Below, piece after piece: positions 5,198 to 5,988 of a DNA stretch of 5,988 bases (position 1 is the stretch's first letter; every line of letters begins with the position of its first letter). The stretch comes from Candidatus Thorarchaeota archaeon (lineage in GTDB: Archaea; Asgardarchaeota; Thorarchaeia; Thorarchaeales; Thorarchaeaceae). The DNA lies in assembly GCA_016839345.1 (NCBI GenBank), contig JAEOUL010000161.1:1-5988 (forward strand), read 5' to 3'. The translations under genes were made by a program, and so were the position numbers. The notes beneath the pieces are model-generated. The model was given only the letters and a program-made list of their open reading frames with translations, was not told the DNA's origin and did no database searches.

Positions 5198-5988
5198 ATG
5201 TGTGGTATAATTGGTGTCGTTCAGAAACGGGGTCAAGTGGCCCCATTTCTGCACCAGGCATTGAAACGCCTTGAATATCGGGGATACGACTCTGTAGGTA
5301 TGACAACTATCTCAAATGATTTGTTGCACATGAAGAAAGACAAGGGCAAGATTGAGGAAGTCCATATGAAACTTAATCTTGATGAAATGCCTGGTTCCAT
5401 GGGAATTGGACATACCCGATGGGCTACTCATGGAATACCGTCAATGTATAATTCACATCCACATTTTGACTGTAACAACAAAATTGCAGTGGTCCATAAT
5501 GGCGTAATTGACAACTTCCTCGAACTTAGGAAAGAGCTTGCTGCAAAAGGACACAAATTTGGATCTGAAACTGATACGGAAGTCATTCCTCATATGATTG
5601 AAGATTACATGGATGATGGCATGAGTCTTACCGAAGCTGTCACAGAAATCACCAAGAAAATTGAAGGCACGTATGCTATAGTTGCCATGACAACAAAGGA
5701 GTATGGTAAGATTGTCTGTACACGGGATGGGAACCCTTTGGTACTTGGAAGAAAAGAAGACACTACGTATGTATCGTCGGACATCCCTGCATTTTTACCA
5801 ATGACTAATGATATGATTCTTCTTCTTGATGGGGAAGTTGCAACACTTACAACTGACGGTGTTGAAATTCGAAAGCTCTCGGACGGGACTATTGTAAAGA
5901 GAGAGAGCATTGAGATTAGTTGGACTGCAGACCAAGCACAGAAGGGTGGATTCCCTCATTTCATGTTGAAAGAAATACATGAACAACC
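5198..5988 (+). CDS. glmS: glutamine--fructose-6-phosphate aminotransferase (isomerizing), N-terminal part; runs off window
   Basis: Makes glucosamine-6-phosphate from fructose-6-phosphate and glutamine, the entry step to UDP-N-acetylglucosamine and glycans; cytosolic. The 263 codons seen cover the class II glutamine amidotransferase domain. Cys2 is the N-terminal nucleophile after Met removal (MCGIIGV). Also visible are LEYRGYDS (25-32), TRWATHG (73-79), HNGVIDN (100-106) with the oxyanion-hole Asn101-Gly102, and SETDTEVI (123-130) with glutamine-binding Asp126. The final FPHFMLKEIHEQ (252-263) corresponds to the linker before the sugar-isomerase (SIS) domains, which should follow beyond the window (family length about 590-610 aa). 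The start is certain: a TAG stop sits directly before the ATG. It lies 80 bp after rps10 on the same strand and could be co-transcribed. No glmS ribozyme is recognised upstream. Confidence 0.95.
   Translation, partial: MCGIIGVVQKRGQVAPFLHQALKRLEYRGYDSVGMTTISNDLLHMKKDKGKIEEVHMKLNLDEMPGSMGIGHTRWATHGIPSMYNSHPHFDCNNKIAVVHNGVIDNFLELRKELAAKGHKFGSETDTEVIPHMIEDYMDDGMSLTEAVTEITKKIEGTYAIVAMTTKEYGKIVCTRDGNPLVLGRKEDTTYVSSDIPAFLPMTNDMILLLDGEVATLTTDGVEIRKLSDGTIVKRESIEISWTADQAQKGGFPHFMLKEIHEQ

Larger units (their letters stand above)
5130..5200 (+). repeat. 8-bp inverted repeat covering the glmS start codon
   Basis: CATCTACA (5130-5137) is the exact reverse complement of TGTAGATG (5193-5200), the last three bases being the glmS ATG. 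In an mRNA reading through from rps10, this pairing would cover the start codon. Its left arm shares bases 5134-5137 with the other inverted repeat here, so the two pairings exclude each other. Confidence 0.35.

Noticed and set aside
5605..5986. Minus-strand frames of 101 and 63 aa opposite glmS
   Set aside because: They are antisense to a glutaminase domain with all catalytic residues intact; composition is typical of antisense shadows.

Overview
The window looks like a core chromosomal stretch of an archaeon with moderate G+C. The clearest evidence is a uS10 ribosomal protein of the archaeal/eukaryotic type and an isopentenyl phosphate kinase of the archaeal mevalonate pathway. A HerA/VirB4-type ATPase and Shine-Dalgarno sites matching the archaeal 16S 3' end agree with this. 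The uS10 carries a TPCG-x-GS stretch that resembles the eukaryotic protein. That makes an Asgard archaeon (for example Thorarchaeota-like) a reasonable guess, but it is inference only.

Layout. Positions 1-45 may be the last codons of an upstream gene. Positions 52-3846 (+) hold one very large gene of 1264 aa: a membrane-anchored HerA/VirB4-family ATPase with a winged helix and a long, unrecognised C-terminal region. It converges, with only 9 bp between stop codons, on the isopentenyl phosphate kinase gene (3856-4659, -). A 146-bp divergent intergenic region separates the kinase from rps10 (4806-5117, +). It contains a perfect 12-bp palindrome, a wider 7-bp inverted repeat and the likely rps10 promoter. 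An 80-bp spacer with two mutually exclusive 8-bp inverted repeats then leads into glmS (5198 onward, +), which runs off the window end after the whole glutaminase domain.

How the genes relate. No single pathway unites them. The kinase makes isopentenyl diphosphate for archaeal lipids, GlmS makes glucosamine-6-phosphate for amino sugars and glycans, and uS10 is a 30S subunit protein. The large ATPase is probably a DNA- or protein-translocating motor at the membrane, and it is the least understood item here. The rps10 and glmS upstream regions share CTACACAA followed by ACC/CCC and a T5 tract at similar distances from the start codon, so they may use similar promoters. No tRNA, rRNA, CRISPR array, transposase or attachment site was seen. 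Only the large ATPase and the two intergenic regions look out of the ordinary.
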